Below, piece after piece: positions 6,948 to 15,370 of a DNA stretch of 36,673 nucleotides (position 1 is the first letter of the stretch; the number at the start of each line of letters is the position of its first letter). The position numbers and the translations under genes were made by a program. Under the pieces are notes generated by a model. It did no database searches and was not told the origin of the DNA. It worked only from the letters and a program-made list of their open reading frames with translations. The DNA comes from Oscillospiraceae bacterium (lineage in GTDB: Bacteria; Bacillota; Clostridia; Oscillospirales; CAG-272). The DNA lies in NCBI GenBank assembly GCA_015065385.1, contig SVQK01000069.1:1-36673 (forward strand), in the 5' to 3' direction.

Positions 6948-7994
6948 ATGAACAGAGAACCTCTCTCCCAAGAAACCGTTGCCCGTCTGGAGCGGGATCG
7001 CACCCTCACGGACGGGGAATTCGCGTCCCTTCTGGAAACCGACGCGTATGACGCCGCCCTGTACGAATCCGCAGACCGCGTGCGCCGGAGCGTGTACGGG
7101 ACCGACGTCTACGTCCGCGGGCTGATCGAATTCACCAACTGGTGCAAAAACGACTGCTTCTACTGCGGCATCCGGCACGGCAACAAAAACGCCTCCCGCT
7201 ACCGGCTCGACGAGGAGGAGATCCTCGGGTGCTGCGCGTCGGGCTGGGAGCTCGGCTACCGGACCTTCGTCCTGCAGGGCGGCGAGGATCCGTTTTTCAC
7301 CGACGACCGGATCTGCTCGATCGTCTCGCGGATCAAGCGTCACTTCCCGACCTGCGCCGTCACGCTGTCCATAGGCGAGAAAAGCCGCGCCTCCTATCAG
7401 GCCTATTTCGACGCCGGGGCCGACCGCTACCTGCTCCGCCACGAGACGGCCAGCCATTGGCTCTACGGACAGCTCCACCCCGCCGCGATGAGCCTCGACA
7501 ACCGGATCCGCTGCCTCTATGATCTGAAGGAGATCGGCTATGCGGTCGGCGCGGGCATGATGGTCGGTCCGCCGCGCCAGACCACGGAGCATCTGGTGGA
7601 GGATCTTCGCTTCCTTGAAAAGCTCGGGCCCCACATGATCGGGATCGGGCCGTACCTTTCGCACCGGGACACCCCCTTCGCCGCCGAGCCGAACGGAAGC
7701 CTGTCCCTGACCCTGCGCCTGCTCGCGATCCTGCGGCTCATGTTCCCGAAGGCCCTGATCCCCGCCACGACCGCGCTCGGCACGATCCATCCGAAGGGCC
7801 GGGAGATGGGCCTGAAAGCCGGCGCGAACGTCATCATGCCGAACCTCTCCCCCGTCGGCGTGCGGAAGAAGTACGAGCTGTACGAGAACAAGATCTGCAC
7901 CGGCGAGGACGCCGCGGAATGCCGTGTCTGCCTCGACCGCCGCGTGGAAGCCGCCGGATACCGCGTCGTCGTGGACAGGGGGGATCCGAAATGA
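6948..7994 (+). CDS. hydE: [FeFe]-hydrogenase maturase HydE (radical SAM)
   Basis: A 348-residue radical SAM protein of the BioB/ThiH/HydE group. The cluster motif CKNDCFYCG (CX3CX2C) lies near residue 66, after YVRGLIEFTNWC. Family features follow: GYRTFVLQGGEDP, LRHETASHWLYGQLHP, GAGMMVGPP, and the C-terminal run IGIGPYLSHRDTPF, IPATTALGT and GANVIMPNLSPVGVRKKYELYENK, which closely follows known HydE proteins. HydE works with HydG and HydF to build the two-iron part of the hydrogenase H-cluster in the cytoplasm, implying an [FeFe]-hydrogenase elsewhere in the genome. The start at 6948 fits the promoter and an AGG 6 bp before it. No hydF, hydG or hydrogenase gene is adjacent. Confidence 0.9.
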   Translation: MNREPLSQETVARLERDRTLTDGEFASLLETDAYDAALYESADRVRRSVYGTDVYVRGLIEFTNWCKNDCFYCGIRHGNKNASRYRLDEEEILGCCASGWELGYRTFVLQGGEDPFFTDDRICSIVSRIKRHFPTCAVTLSIGEKSRASYQAYFDAGADRYLLRHETASHWLYGQLHPAAMSLDNRIRCLYDLKEIGYAVGAGMMVGPPRQTTEHLVEDLRFLEKLGPHMIGIGPYLSHRDTPFAAEPNGSLSLTLRLLAILRLMFPKALIPATTALGTIHPKGREMGLKAGANVIMPNLSPVGVRKKYELYENKICTGEDAAECRVCLDRRVEAAGYRVVVDRGDPK

Positions 7995-8042
7995 GAAAAC
8001 TCCCCCCAAAGTTAATCTTTCCTTAAATTCCGCCCCTCCGCC

Positions 8043-8071
8043 TTGACGGGACGCGGAAGGTCGGGTATAAT
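8043..8071 (+). promoter_or_regulatory. Promoter of the 8113 membrane-protein gene
   Basis: TTGACG (8043-8048), 17 bp, TATAAT (8066-8071). It lies 41 bp upstream of the start codon. Confidence 0.75.
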
Positions 8072-8112
8072 ACAGACACAGCGACGGACAAGCAGCAGGA
8101 CGGAGGGAACCG

Positions 8113-8817
8113 ATGAAGGACGAACTGAACAGAAAGATCCGCGAGCTCTGCGACGAAGCCGGAAGCGCGTCCGCGGCGGCGATGGCTCCCCGTCTGATGA
8201 CGGATCTGGACGGCGAATACGACAAGCGCGTGCAGGCCGGCATGAGCGAGCTGGACGCCTACCGGGACGTGCTCCGCAGCGTGGACCGGATCCGCGCGAT
8301 GCTCTCCGCTCTTCCGAAGGACACGCCGTCTCCGCGCAGCTCGGCGAAATCGAATCCGGGCGGCCCGGCTCGTTCGGGCGGCTCTGACGGCTTCGGCGCC
8401 GAAGAGGACGGGACGGGGGACGGATGGGATCCGGAAGAGGATTACTCGCGCCGCGCCGCCGGGATGAAGCAGCTCAAATTCTACGTCGAAAAAGCCTCCT
8501 CGCTCCTCTGGGTGGGGACGACGCTCGTCTATTTCCTCTGGTCCCTCGCGTTCGGGGGATGGCGGTACACCTGGCTGATCTTCCTCTGGGCCGCCGCGGG
8601 TCAGGTCGTCCTGTCCGCCGCCGAGGACTACAACAAACGCCTGAATCTCAAAAAGACCCTGTTCGACACCTTCTCCGGCTGTCTCTGGATCGAGGCGGTG
8701 ATCTTCTTCTTCCTCGCGGGCTTCGGACTCGGCCTGTGGCGGTTTTCGTGGCTGATCTTCCTCGCCGCGACGATCATGCAGATCCTTCTCGGCGCAGTGC
8801 TCGGGGACGGAAAATAA
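8113..8817 (+). CDS. Small membrane protein with HAAS/permease-prefix-like N-terminus
   Basis: A 234-residue protein not assigned to a named family. Residues 1-62 form a charged helical domain (ELNRKIRELC..., SELDAYRDVLRSV.RIRAML) like the prefix domain found before some membrane proteins, often paired with a PadR regulator. A Gly/Ser/Asp-rich linker spans about 65-115. The C-terminal part has four membrane spans in two similar halves: each has a LW....F/Y pair, then FG.WR(Y/F)(T/S)WLIFL, suggesting an internal duplication. GGAGG precedes the start by 7 bp and the gene has its own promoter. No PadR-type gene is next to it; a MarR gene follows 106 bp later with its own promoter. Confidence 0.7.
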   Translation: MKDELNRKIRELCDEAGSASAAAMAPRLMTDLDGEYDKRVQAGMSELDAYRDVLRSVDRIRAMLSALPKDTPSPRSSAKSNPGGPARSGGSDGFGAEEDGTGDGWDPEEDYSRRAAGMKQLKFYVEKASSLLWVGTTLVYFLWSLAFGGWRYTWLIFLWAAAGQVVLSAAEDYNKRLNLKKTLFDTFSGCLWIEAVIFFFLAGFGLGLWRFSWLIFLAATIMQILLGAVLGDGK

Positions 8818-8834
8818 AACGTTCTCCGTTTCGG

Positions 8835-8880
8835 ATTGTTCACAAACGGCAACTGTCCGGTTTGTTGACAATCCTCTTTT
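8835..8880 (+). terminator. Hairpin: terminator and/or operator before marR
   Basis: A 13-bp imperfect inverted repeat (8835-8847 with 8860-8872, 11 of 13 matches) can extend inward through GG/CC with one bulged base, leaving a seven-base loop. A run of eight T follows from 8876. It sits 18 bp after the 8113 gene, so it could terminate that gene. Its right arm also contains the -35 box of the marR promoter, so it could be an operator for MarR autoregulation. Both readings fit. Confidence 0.5.
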
Positions 8881-8893
8881 TTTATGCTATACT
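8865..8893 (+). promoter_or_regulatory. Promoter of marR-tldDE operon
   Basis: TTGACA (8865-8870), 17 bp, TATACT (8888-8893), 30 bp before the marR start. The -35 box lies inside an inverted repeat. Confidence 0.75.
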
Positions 8894-8923
8894 GACGCAA
8901 AGATCAGTGGCCGGAGGCGCAGC

Positions 8924-9409
8924 ATGGCGGACAGACAGGATATCGAGATCGCGCGGGATTTTTTGAATTTCATGGTGAACTATTACGCGATGACGAAGCG
9001 TCACATCGTGGAAACCAATCAGTACCGCTTTCATTCCCACGGCTTTTCCATGCTCTACGCGCTCCGGTCCTACCGGGACAAGCCCGTGACCATGTCCCGC
9101 TTCGCCGGAGAGATGGGCATCACCAAGCAGCAGCTCACAAAGCTCGTGAACGACCTCGAACAGCAGAATTTCGTCCGCCGCTCCCACAACAAGGAGAACC
9201 GGCGGCAGGTGTACATCGAGATCACGGAGGAGGGCTCCGCGCATCTGGAGCGCATGATCGGGGAGATCCTGCACGAAATCACCCGCTCCCTCGAGGGTAT
9301 CGATCCCGAAGACCGGGTCAGGCTCGGCGAGTGCTCCCGGACTATGGTGGAGATCTTCCGCCGCGACGCCGAAAACTGCCGCGACCGGGAGAACGGATCC
9401 GGAACCTGA
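8924..9409 (+). CDS. MarR-family transcriptional regulator
   Basis: A 161-residue winged-helix regulator of usual MarR length. The helix-turn-helix is visible at about residues 55-85 (VTMSRFAGEMGITKQQLTKLVNDLEQQNFVRR), followed by the wing (SHNKENRRQVYIEITEEG) and a C-terminal dimerisation helix. Such proteins are usually dimeric repressors released by small ligands. GGAGG lies 6 bp before the start. It is the first gene of a tight cluster with tldD, tldE and an esterase (gaps 33, -8 and 18 bp), so it probably controls them together with itself through the palindrome over its promoter. The ligand cannot be read from the sequence. Confidence 0.87.
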   Translation: MADRQDIEIARDFLNFMVNYYAMTKRHIVETNQYRFHSHGFSMLYALRSYRDKPVTMSRFAGEMGITKQQLTKLVNDLEQQNFVRRSHNKENRRQVYIEITEEGSAHLERMIGEILHEITRSLEGIDPEDRVRLGECSRTMVEIFRRDAENCRDRENGSGT

Positions 9410-9442
9410 ACCCGCCCCGAACCACATCAACAGGAGGATGGC

Positions 9443-10837
9443 ATGCTGAACAAAGAAACCCTCGCGCGGTATCTGAGCCTCTGTCTCGCGTCGGAGGCCG
9501 ATTTCGCGGAGATCTACGAGGAGGAGGAGACCTCCGAAACGATCTCAACCCTGAACGAAGAGACCGAATCCGTGAACCGGACCGTGAAATCCGGCGCGGG
9601 GATCCGGCTCTACAAGGGCGTCCAGTCCGTCTACGGCTACTCGAACTTCGTGGACGACGAGCATCTTCTCCCGATCATCGACGATCTGAGAAGCGCGCTC
9701 GGCGAGACGAAGGACAAGGCCGCGCCCGCCGTGACCCTGACCGAGGCGGAATTTGAGAACAACAACCCCGTGAAGACGGACTTCGAATCCGTCTCCCTCG
9801 CCGACCGGGCCGAGCTCGTCTTCCGGGCGGAGCGCGCGGCGAAGGGATATGACAGCCGGATCGTCAAGACGCAGGGCGGCCTGCTCAACGTGCGCCAGCT
9901 GGTCCAGATCGCCAATTCCGAAGGACGGCTCGCGAAGGACGTCCGCGTCCGCACACGGCTCCGTATCGACGCCTACGCCGCGGAAGGGGACAACTTCCAG
10001 TCCGGCGGATACTATCCGGGCGCGGGCAAGGGACTCGAATACTGGGAGGAAAAGACGCCCGAGAGCGTCGGCGAGGAAGCGGCCCGCTCCGCCGTGGTGA
10101 TGCTCTCCGCCGTGGACTGCCCGTCCGGAAAAATGCCCGTGGTCATTGACAACGAATTCGGCGGCGTGATTTTCCACGAAGCGTGCGGGCACTCCCTCGA
10201 GGCGACCTCCGTTTCGAAGAATCAGTCCGTCTTCGCGGGCAAGCTCGGGCAGAAGATCGCCGCGGACTGCGTGACGGCTGTGGACGACGGGACGATCCCG
10301 GGCGCGTGGGGCAGCGAGAACGTGGACGACGAGGGCACGCCCCAGAAAAAGCGCGTCCTGATCGAAAACGGCGTTCTGAAATCCTACATGATCGACCGGC
10401 TCGGAGGGCGGCGCATGGGCATGGAGCCCACCGGATCCTCCCGGCGCGAGTCCTACCAGTTCGAGCCCACCTCCCGCATGTCCAACACCTTCATCTGCGC
10501 GGGGACGGATTCCTACGAAAGCCTCTTCGAAGGCATCGGGCGCGGGCTTTACGCGAAAAAGATGGGCGGCGGCTCCGTCAATCCGATCACCGGCCAGTTC
10601 AACTTCTCAGTCCGCGAGGGCTACCTGATCGAAAACGGGAAGATCACGACCCCGGTCAAGGGCGCGTCCCTCATCGGCAGCGGGGCCGAGATTCTCATGA
10701 ACATCGAGAAAATCAGCGACAATCTGGTCCGCGGTCAGGGCATGTGCGGCTCGTCGAGCGGTTCCATCCCCACGGACGTGGGACAGCCCGCCATCCGGGT
10801 TTCTTCCATCACGGTAGGAGGTACGGCAAATGAATAA
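9443..10837 (+). CDS. tldD: Metalloprotease TldD
   Basis: A 464-residue protein of the PmbA/TldD family. The zinc motif HEACGH (HExxxH) is at residues 245-250, preceded by the family strand DNEFGGVIF. The C-terminal signature GSGAEILMNIEKISDNL and GMCGSSSGS are also typical. TldD is the catalytic partner of TldE: the heterodimer is a cytoplasmic protease that degrades or trims unfolded peptides and, in some bacteria, matures modified peptide antibiotics. AGGAGG lies 5 bp before the start. Its last codons overlap the start of tldE by 8 bp, implying translational coupling. Confidence 0.93.
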   Translation: MLNKETLARYLSLCLASEADFAEIYEEEETSETISTLNEETESVNRTVKSGAGIRLYKGVQSVYGYSNFVDDEHLLPIIDDLRSALGETKDKAAPAVTLTEAEFENNNPVKTDFESVSLADRAELVFRAERAAKGYDSRIVKTQGGLLNVRQLVQIANSEGRLAKDVRVRTRLRIDAYAAEGDNFQSGGYYPGAGKGLEYWEEKTPESVGEEAARSAVVMLSAVDCPSGKMPVVIDNEFGGVIFHEACGHSLEATSVSKNQSVFAGKLGQKIAADCVTAVDDGTIPGAWGSENVDDEGTPQKKRVLIENGVLKSYMIDRLGGRRMGMEPTGSSRRESYQFEPTSRMSNTFICAGTDSYESLFEGIGRGLYAKKMGGGSVNPITGQFNFSVREGYLIENGKITTPVKGASLIGSGAEILMNIEKISDNLVRGQGMCGSSSGSIPTDVGQPAIRVSSITVGGTANE

Positions 10838-12155
10838 GCAGAAGTGGATCGCCCGCGCGCTCGAGCTGGGCGCGGAAGGGCTCGAGATTTACGAAGGCCA
10901 GTCGGCGGAGCGCTCGGTGGCGTGGTTCGACGGTCAGATGGATTCCTTTGTGACCTCCGACGTGAAGGGCACCTCCCTGCGCGCCATAGTGGACGGAAAA
11001 GCGGCGACAGTCGTGCTCGAATCCGTGGACGACGGCAAGATCGACGAGACGGTCGGGCTGCTGATCGAGCAGGCGAAGCTGGTCTCCTCGAAGGACGCGG
11101 ACATCCTGCGCGAGCCCGAGACGACCGAGGAGGTCAAATCCCGTGCTGAGTGGGTCAGGCCGTCGATGGCCGAGATCCGGGAAAAGCTCGCGGCGGTAGA
11201 AGCGGCGGTCAAGGCGGCCGATCCGCGCGTGAAGCAGGTGACGGAGATCGGCTGGAACGAATCCGAAAACTCCCGCGAGATCACCAATTCGAAGGGCGTC
11301 CGCGTCGCCGATTCGGGCCGCGTTCAGATCCTCTACGCGGGCGTCGCGGTGGAGGAGAACGGCGAGGTGAAGGACGGGTACCGCGTCGAGGTCGTGCCGG
11401 ATCTCTCGAAGCTCGATCCCGCAGAAGTCGCGGGGAAGGCGGTCAGAGACGCGCTGGACGATCTCGGCGGAAAACCGGTTCCCTCCGGACAGTACCCGGT
11501 GATCTTTGAACGCCGCGCCATGACCTCGATCTTCGGCGCGCTGACGGACATGTTCTCCGGCGACCTCATCGGCAAGGGTCTCTCCCCGCTGAAGGACAAG
11601 GCGGACGCGGCGATCTTCTCCGACAAGATCACCGTCGTTGACGATCCGAAGAACCTCGACTGCCTGGACGTCGCCAACTACGACGACGAGGGATGCCCGA
11701 CCCGCCGCAAGATCCTCGTGGACCGGGGCGTGTTCCGTCAGGCCCTGCACAACACGAAATCCGCCGCGCGCATGGGCGTGGAGAGCACCGGAAACGGATT
11801 CCGTCACGGATATGCCGGCGCGGTGTCCGTCAGCCCGAAAAACTGTTCGATCGAGCCGGGCGCGGATTCCTTCGACGAGCTTCTCAAAAAGATGGGAGAC
11901 GGACTCGTCATCACGCATCTGGCGGGCCTTCACGCGGGCCTGAACCACGTCACCACCGATTTCTCCCTCCAGTGCTCCGGGTATCTTGTGAAAAACGGAA
12001 AGCGGGAGCGTCCCGTCGCCCTCGTCACCGTGGCCGGGAATTTCCTCGACCTGATGAAGAAGGTCACCGCGGTCGGCTCCGATCTGGACTGGGAATACCG
12101 CTCCATCGCCTGCCCGAGCATCCTCTTCGAATCCTGCGCCGTCGCGGGAGAATGA
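10830..12155 (+). CDS. tldE: TldD/TldE partner subunit TldE (PmbA)
   Basis: A 441-residue PmbA/TldE subunit. Family features include RSVAWFDGQMDSFVTSD near the N-terminus, SRE-type segment NSREITNSKGV, DNFxxx-type central strands (VVDDPKNLDCLDVANYDDEG) and the C-terminal STGNG.RHGYAGAVSVSP and FLDLMKKVTAVGSDLDW. The HExxxH zinc motif of TldD is absent, as expected for TldE, which is non-catalytic and forms the heterodimer with TldD. The start ATG overlaps the tldD stop (ATGAATAA), and GTAGGAGG lies upstream. Gene order tldD-tldE directly supports subunit assignment. Confidence 0.92.
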   Translation: MNKQKWIARALELGAEGLEIYEGQSAERSVAWFDGQMDSFVTSDVKGTSLRAIVDGKAATVVLESVDDGKIDETVGLLIEQAKLVSSKDADILREPETTEEVKSRAEWVRPSMAEIREKLAAVEAAVKAADPRVKQVTEIGWNESENSREITNSKGVRVADSGRVQILYAGVAVEENGEVKDGYRVEVVPDLSKLDPAEVAGKAVRDALDDLGGKPVPSGQYPVIFERRAMTSIFGALTDMFSGDLIGKGLSPLKDKADAAIFSDKITVVDDPKNLDCLDVANYDDEGCPTRRKILVDRGVFRQALHNTKSAARMGVESTGNGFRHGYAGAVSVSPKNCSIEPGADSFDELLKKMGDGLVITHLAGLHAGLNHVTTDFSLQCSGYLVKNGKRERPVALVTVAGNFLDLMKKVTAVGSDLDWEYRSIACPSILFESCAVAGE

Positions 12156-12173
12156 CGGGAAGGGGACAGGATC

Positions 12174-12992
12174 ATGACATTCAGACGCATCTTCCCCGAC
12201 GAAGCGGATCCCGAGCTCTGGATCGACGCGTATCTGGCCGATCCCGTGGGAGGGTACACGCGCCGGGCGATCCTCGTGATTCCCGGGGGCGGATACGGGG
12301 GCGTGTGCTCCGACCGTGAAGGGGAGCCGATCGCCCTTGCGTTCATGCCCGAGGGATTCAACGCCTTCGTCCTCCACTATACCGTGGACAGGAAGGCCCC
12401 CTATCCCATTCAGCTGAGGGAAGCTTCCGCCGCCCTCGCCCACATCCGGCATCACGCGGAGGAATACGGGATCGATCCGCACAAGGTGTTCGCCGTGGGA
12501 TTCTCCGCGGGCGGCCATCTCGCCGGATCCCTCGCCGTCTTCTGGCACCGCGAGGAGGCTTGGCAGGACAGCGGATTCGCGTTCGGGGAAAACAAGCCGG
12601 ACGGCGCGATGCTCGTCTATCCCGTGGTCTCCGGAGTCGAATACTTCCGGGAGGGCGGGACGTTCTCGAATCTCTGGTGTACCGACCGCCCGACGGACGA
12701 GGAGCTGAAAAAAGCGTCCCTCGAGCTGGCGGTGGACGAGAGGACCGCGCCGCTCTTCCTCGTTCACACCTCCGACGATCAGGGCGTGGACGTGCGCAAT
12801 TCGCTTCTTCTGGCCTCCGCCTGCCGCGCGCACGGACTCCCCTTCGAGCTCCACGTCTATCCGCACGGCCCCCACGGCATCGCCCTTGCCAACGACATTA
12901 CCGCCTGCGGCAACCCCGCCTGGTCGAATCCCCGCGCCGCAAGATGGGTGAAAGACGCCGCAGAATGGGCAAAAGAGATCGCGGAAGGCTGA
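12174..12992 (+). CDS. Alpha/beta hydrolase, acetyl-xylan-esterase/lipase-like
   Basis: A 272-residue serine esterase. It shows an oxyanion-loop segment (IPGGGYGG, near residues 40-47), the nucleophile elbow GFSAGGH with Ser111, an acid candidate in HTSDDQGVDV (about residue 201-206), and a histidine in HGPHG (His231 or His234). This matches the BD-FAE / acetyl esterase group that removes acetyl or feruloyl groups from plant polysaccharides or small esters. No signal peptide is seen, so it would act inside the cell. It follows tldE by 18 bp and is the last gene of the marR cluster, with a terminator behind it. The substrate is inferred from the family only. Confidence 0.85.
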   Translation: MTFRRIFPDEADPELWIDAYLADPVGGYTRRAILVIPGGGYGGVCSDREGEPIALAFMPEGFNAFVLHYTVDRKAPYPIQLREASAALAHIRHHAEEYGIDPHKVFAVGFSAGGHLAGSLAVFWHREEAWQDSGFAFGENKPDGAMLVYPVVSGVEYFREGGTFSNLWCTDRPTDEELKKASLELAVDERTAPLFLVHTSDDQGVDVRNSLLLASACRAHGLPFELHVYPHGPHGIALANDITACGNPAWSNPRAARWVKDAAEWAKEIAEG

Positions 12993-13016
12993 GTTTTTCC
13001 GGACAACCGAACAAAA

Positions 13017-13056
13017 GCAGGGACTGCCCGACAATGGACAATCCCTGTTCTTTTTT
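13017..13056 (+). terminator. Terminator of the marR-tldDE-esterase operon
   Basis: CAGGGA (13018-13023) pairs with TCCCTG (13042-13047), with additional weaker pairing inside. TTCTTTTTTC follows. It lies 25 bp after the esterase stop. Confidence 0.7.
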
Positions 13057-13173
13057 CGCTTTTCGGATCCGGTGAATTCGCTTTATACTGTTTCGCTTCT
13101 AAACGGTTTGATTTTGCATAGAACAGAACAAACAAGTTTTTTCTGCACAAACCCACTATGGCCCTCTTGCCCA

Positions 13174-13554
13174 ATGCGCGACTGAAGCGCTTCGACCTCT
13201 GACTGCACAAACACAGACCGCTGAAAGTTCGCCAAAGGCGAATTTCTGAAGTTCGCCAAAGGCGAAACTTCGCGCGTGGATAGCGGGATGTACAATTGAT
13301 TTTCGATTCAGGGGCGAGCGGTTAAGTTATGCTATATGGCCAAGGAAACCCCCGCACGGGGGAAAACCCAAGTTCGCATAGCGAAGCTTGGGCGGCCATG
13401 AGCTGGTGTCCGCGATCGAAGATCGCAGCCCGTGCCTCCCGCCCCGAGCGGGGCATTCCAATCCGCAAATACGAAGTATTTGCGCCTCCTCCGCCGACAG
13501 GTCAGGAATGACCTGTCGGGCTGATATAGGATAGCCGGTCCCGACGCAGCCGGG
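13174..13554 (-). repeat. Hairpin-mosaic intergenic element, copy B
   Basis: A 381-bp copy of the element at 4750-5178. Conserved parts are the twin TTCGCC hairpins (second one 13248-13271), the bulged CAAGTTCGC hairpin (13369-13390), the enclosing ATGGCC/GGCCAT pair (13336-13341 with 13394-13399), GCAAATAC-GAA-GTATTTGC (13465-13483), the 11-bp stem at 13494-13519 and the terminal CCCGAC/GCCGGG hairpin (13540-13554). Stem bases differ from copy A in matched pairs. The last hairpin has a G-U pair on the minus strand but an A-C mismatch on the plus strand, favouring a minus-strand RNA. It fills the gap between two convergent genes. Minus-strand reading would continue from the GH2 gene; I see no separate promoter. 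Confidence 0.65.
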
Positions 13555-13584
13555 ATCCCCCGTCGAACTGCGGAGCGGTTCGCC

Positions 13585-15312
13585 TTATTTCTCGATCGCC
13601 GCCTTGCGGGACATGATCTTGTGGAGCCGGTCGAGGTCGAACTTGATCCTGCGGTCGAAGGCGTAGATGCCGTTCTTCTCCTGATAGACGTCCGTCAGCT
13701 GCGTGTAGCAGAAGGCGCACATCTTCGGGTTGTCGAGCAGGACGTTGACGAGGCCCTCGAACCGCGCGTAGAACTCGTCGAGGGACTTCGGCGCCTGACC
13801 GTAGCCCCAGGCCGCGGAGGGATCCTCGTCGATGTTCCAGTAGGTGCCGCCGAACTCGGAGACGAAGTAGGGCTGGCCCTCGTACTTCTCGTGGCGCGGA
13901 TTGTTTACGAACGGCTGGCCCTCTCCGGTGACGAGCGCTTCGAACGCCTTGGCGAAGGTCTCGGGATTCTGGTCGTAGTTGTGGACGTCGTAGATATCCG
14001 TGATGACGTGGACGTAGCCGGAGGTGTCGATGATCGGGCGCATGGGATCGAAGTCGCGCGTCGCCTGATACATGACGCGGAAGAGATCCTTGTTTCTGCG
14101 CTCGCCGGTCTCGTTGAAGGGACACCAGCCCACGACGGACGGATGGTTGTAGTCCCGCTCCATCTCGGTCAGCCACTCGGGCAGAATGGACAGCAGCGCG
14201 GCGGGATTGGATTCGTCAAGGCCCCAGTTCGGGAACTCGTCCCAGAGCAGATAGCCCATCTTGTCCGCGTGATAGAGCAGTCTGGGCTCGTGGACCTTCA
14301 TGTGAAGTCTCGCGCCGTTGAAGCCCGCGGCCTTCGACAGGGTGATGTCGCGCACGAAGTCGGCGTCGTCCGCTGCCGTGTAGATGCCGTCCGGGAAATA
14401 GCCCTGATCGAGCACCAGACGCTGGTACACCGGCTTGTGGTTGATCTCGATCGCGTAGCCGTTGATCGCCACGGAGCGCATTCCGAAGTACGCCGTCGCC
14501 GTGTCGGACCCCGCCGTGATTTTCAGATCGTACAGGTTCGGCTCGTCGAGGGACCAGAGCTTCGCGTCCGGAACGTCCACCTCGAACTGGGCGAATTTGC
14601 CGAGCACGGGCGCGTCCTTTTCGGAGACCTTTTCGCCGCCGAAGAGGACTTCCGCCTTCAGACAGTTCAGCGCGGAATTGCCGCCCTCGAGGGTGACGGT
14701 GACCGCGATCTTGCCGGCGTCGATGTCCGGGGTGATCTTCACGTTCTTCACATAGTTGTTCGGAACGTACTCCATCCAGACGGTCTGCCAGATGCCGGTG
14801 CAGCGCGTGTAGTGGCAGCCGGCGTTGTAGTAGCTGTAGTACACCTGCTTGCCGGTGGGCTGCAGATCGGAGTGTCCGTTGTCCTCGGCGAAGACGGAAA
14901 TCACGTTCTCCCCGTCGTTCAGGAATTCGGTCGCGTCCACGGCGAAGGGGGTGTAGCCGCCGCGATGGGTCCCCGCGAGCTGTCCGTTGACGCGGATCTC
15001 GCTGTAATAGTCCACCGCGCCGAAGTGGATCAGCACCCGTCCGCACTTCCGGCACCAGCCCTCGGGAAGGGTCACGGTCCGGCGGTACCAGACGGCGGGG
15101 ATGAAGTCCACATATTCGATGCCGGAGAGCTTGGATTCGGGGACGAAGGGAACCACGATCTCGCGGTCGTACTTCGGAGCCTCCCACATCTTGCGCTCTC
15201 TGCCGGAATTGCCGAAGTCAAAGGCAAATTCCCAGGTTCCGTTCAGGTTGAGCCAGCTGTCGTCCCCGCGAACCAGCGTCGGACGCGGATATTCAGGTCT
15301 CGGAATGGACAT
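13585..15312 (-). CDS. Glycoside hydrolase family 2 (beta-galactosidase/glucuronidase type)
   Basis: A 575-residue GH2 enzyme. The N-terminal sugar-binding domain ([28 protein letters not shown]) is followed by an immunoglobulin-like domain and the catalytic barrel. The acid/base residue is Glu401 in WCPFNETGE and the nucleophile Glu486 in [10 protein letters not shown]2 enzymes retain configuration and hydrolyse beta-galactosides, beta-glucuronides or beta-mannosides; the exact sugar cannot be read here. It is short for the family, ending soon after the barrel, and lacks a signal peptide, so it is likely cytoplasmic. GGAGGG lies 6 bp before the start. It is 58 bp behind the metallophosphoesterase gene and may be cotranscribed with it. 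Confidence 0.9.
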   Translation of the reverse strand: MSIPRPEYPRPTLVRGDDSWLNLNGTWEFAFDFGNSGRERKMWEAPKYDREIVVPFVPESKLSGIEYVDFIPAVWYRRTVTLPEGWCRKCGRVLIHFGAVDYYSEIRVNGQLAGTHRGGYTPFAVDATEFLNDGENVISVFAEDNGHSDLQPTGKQVYYSYYNAGCHYTRCTGIWQTVWMEYVPNNYVKNVKITPDIDAGKIAVTVTLEGGNSALNCLKAEVLFGGEKVSEKDAPVLGKFAQFEVDVPDAKLWSLDEPNLYDLKITAGSDTATAYFGMRSVAINGYAIEINHKPVYQRLVLDQGYFPDGIYTAADDADFVRDITLSKAAGFNGARLHMKVHEPRLLYHADKMGYLLWDEFPNWGLDESNPAALLSILPEWLTEMERDYNHPSVVGWCPFNETGERRNKDLFRVMYQATRDFDPMRPIIDTSGYVHVITDIYDVHNYDQNPETFAKAFEALVTGEGQPFVNNPRHEKYEGQPYFVSEFGGTYWNIDEDPSAAWGYGQAPKSLDEFYARFEGLVNVLLDNPKMCAFCYTQLTDVYQEKNGIYAFDRRIKFDLDRLHKIMSRKAAIEK

Positions 15313-15370
15313 AAGAAACCCTCCTCTTGATAAATAATCGTGGATATGGATGATGCCGCGCCGCCGTTTT

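Noticed and set aside
10809..13034. Long minus-strand frame opposite tldE and the esterase
   Set aside because: No family motif, unusual composition, and it covers two well supported genes on the other strand.
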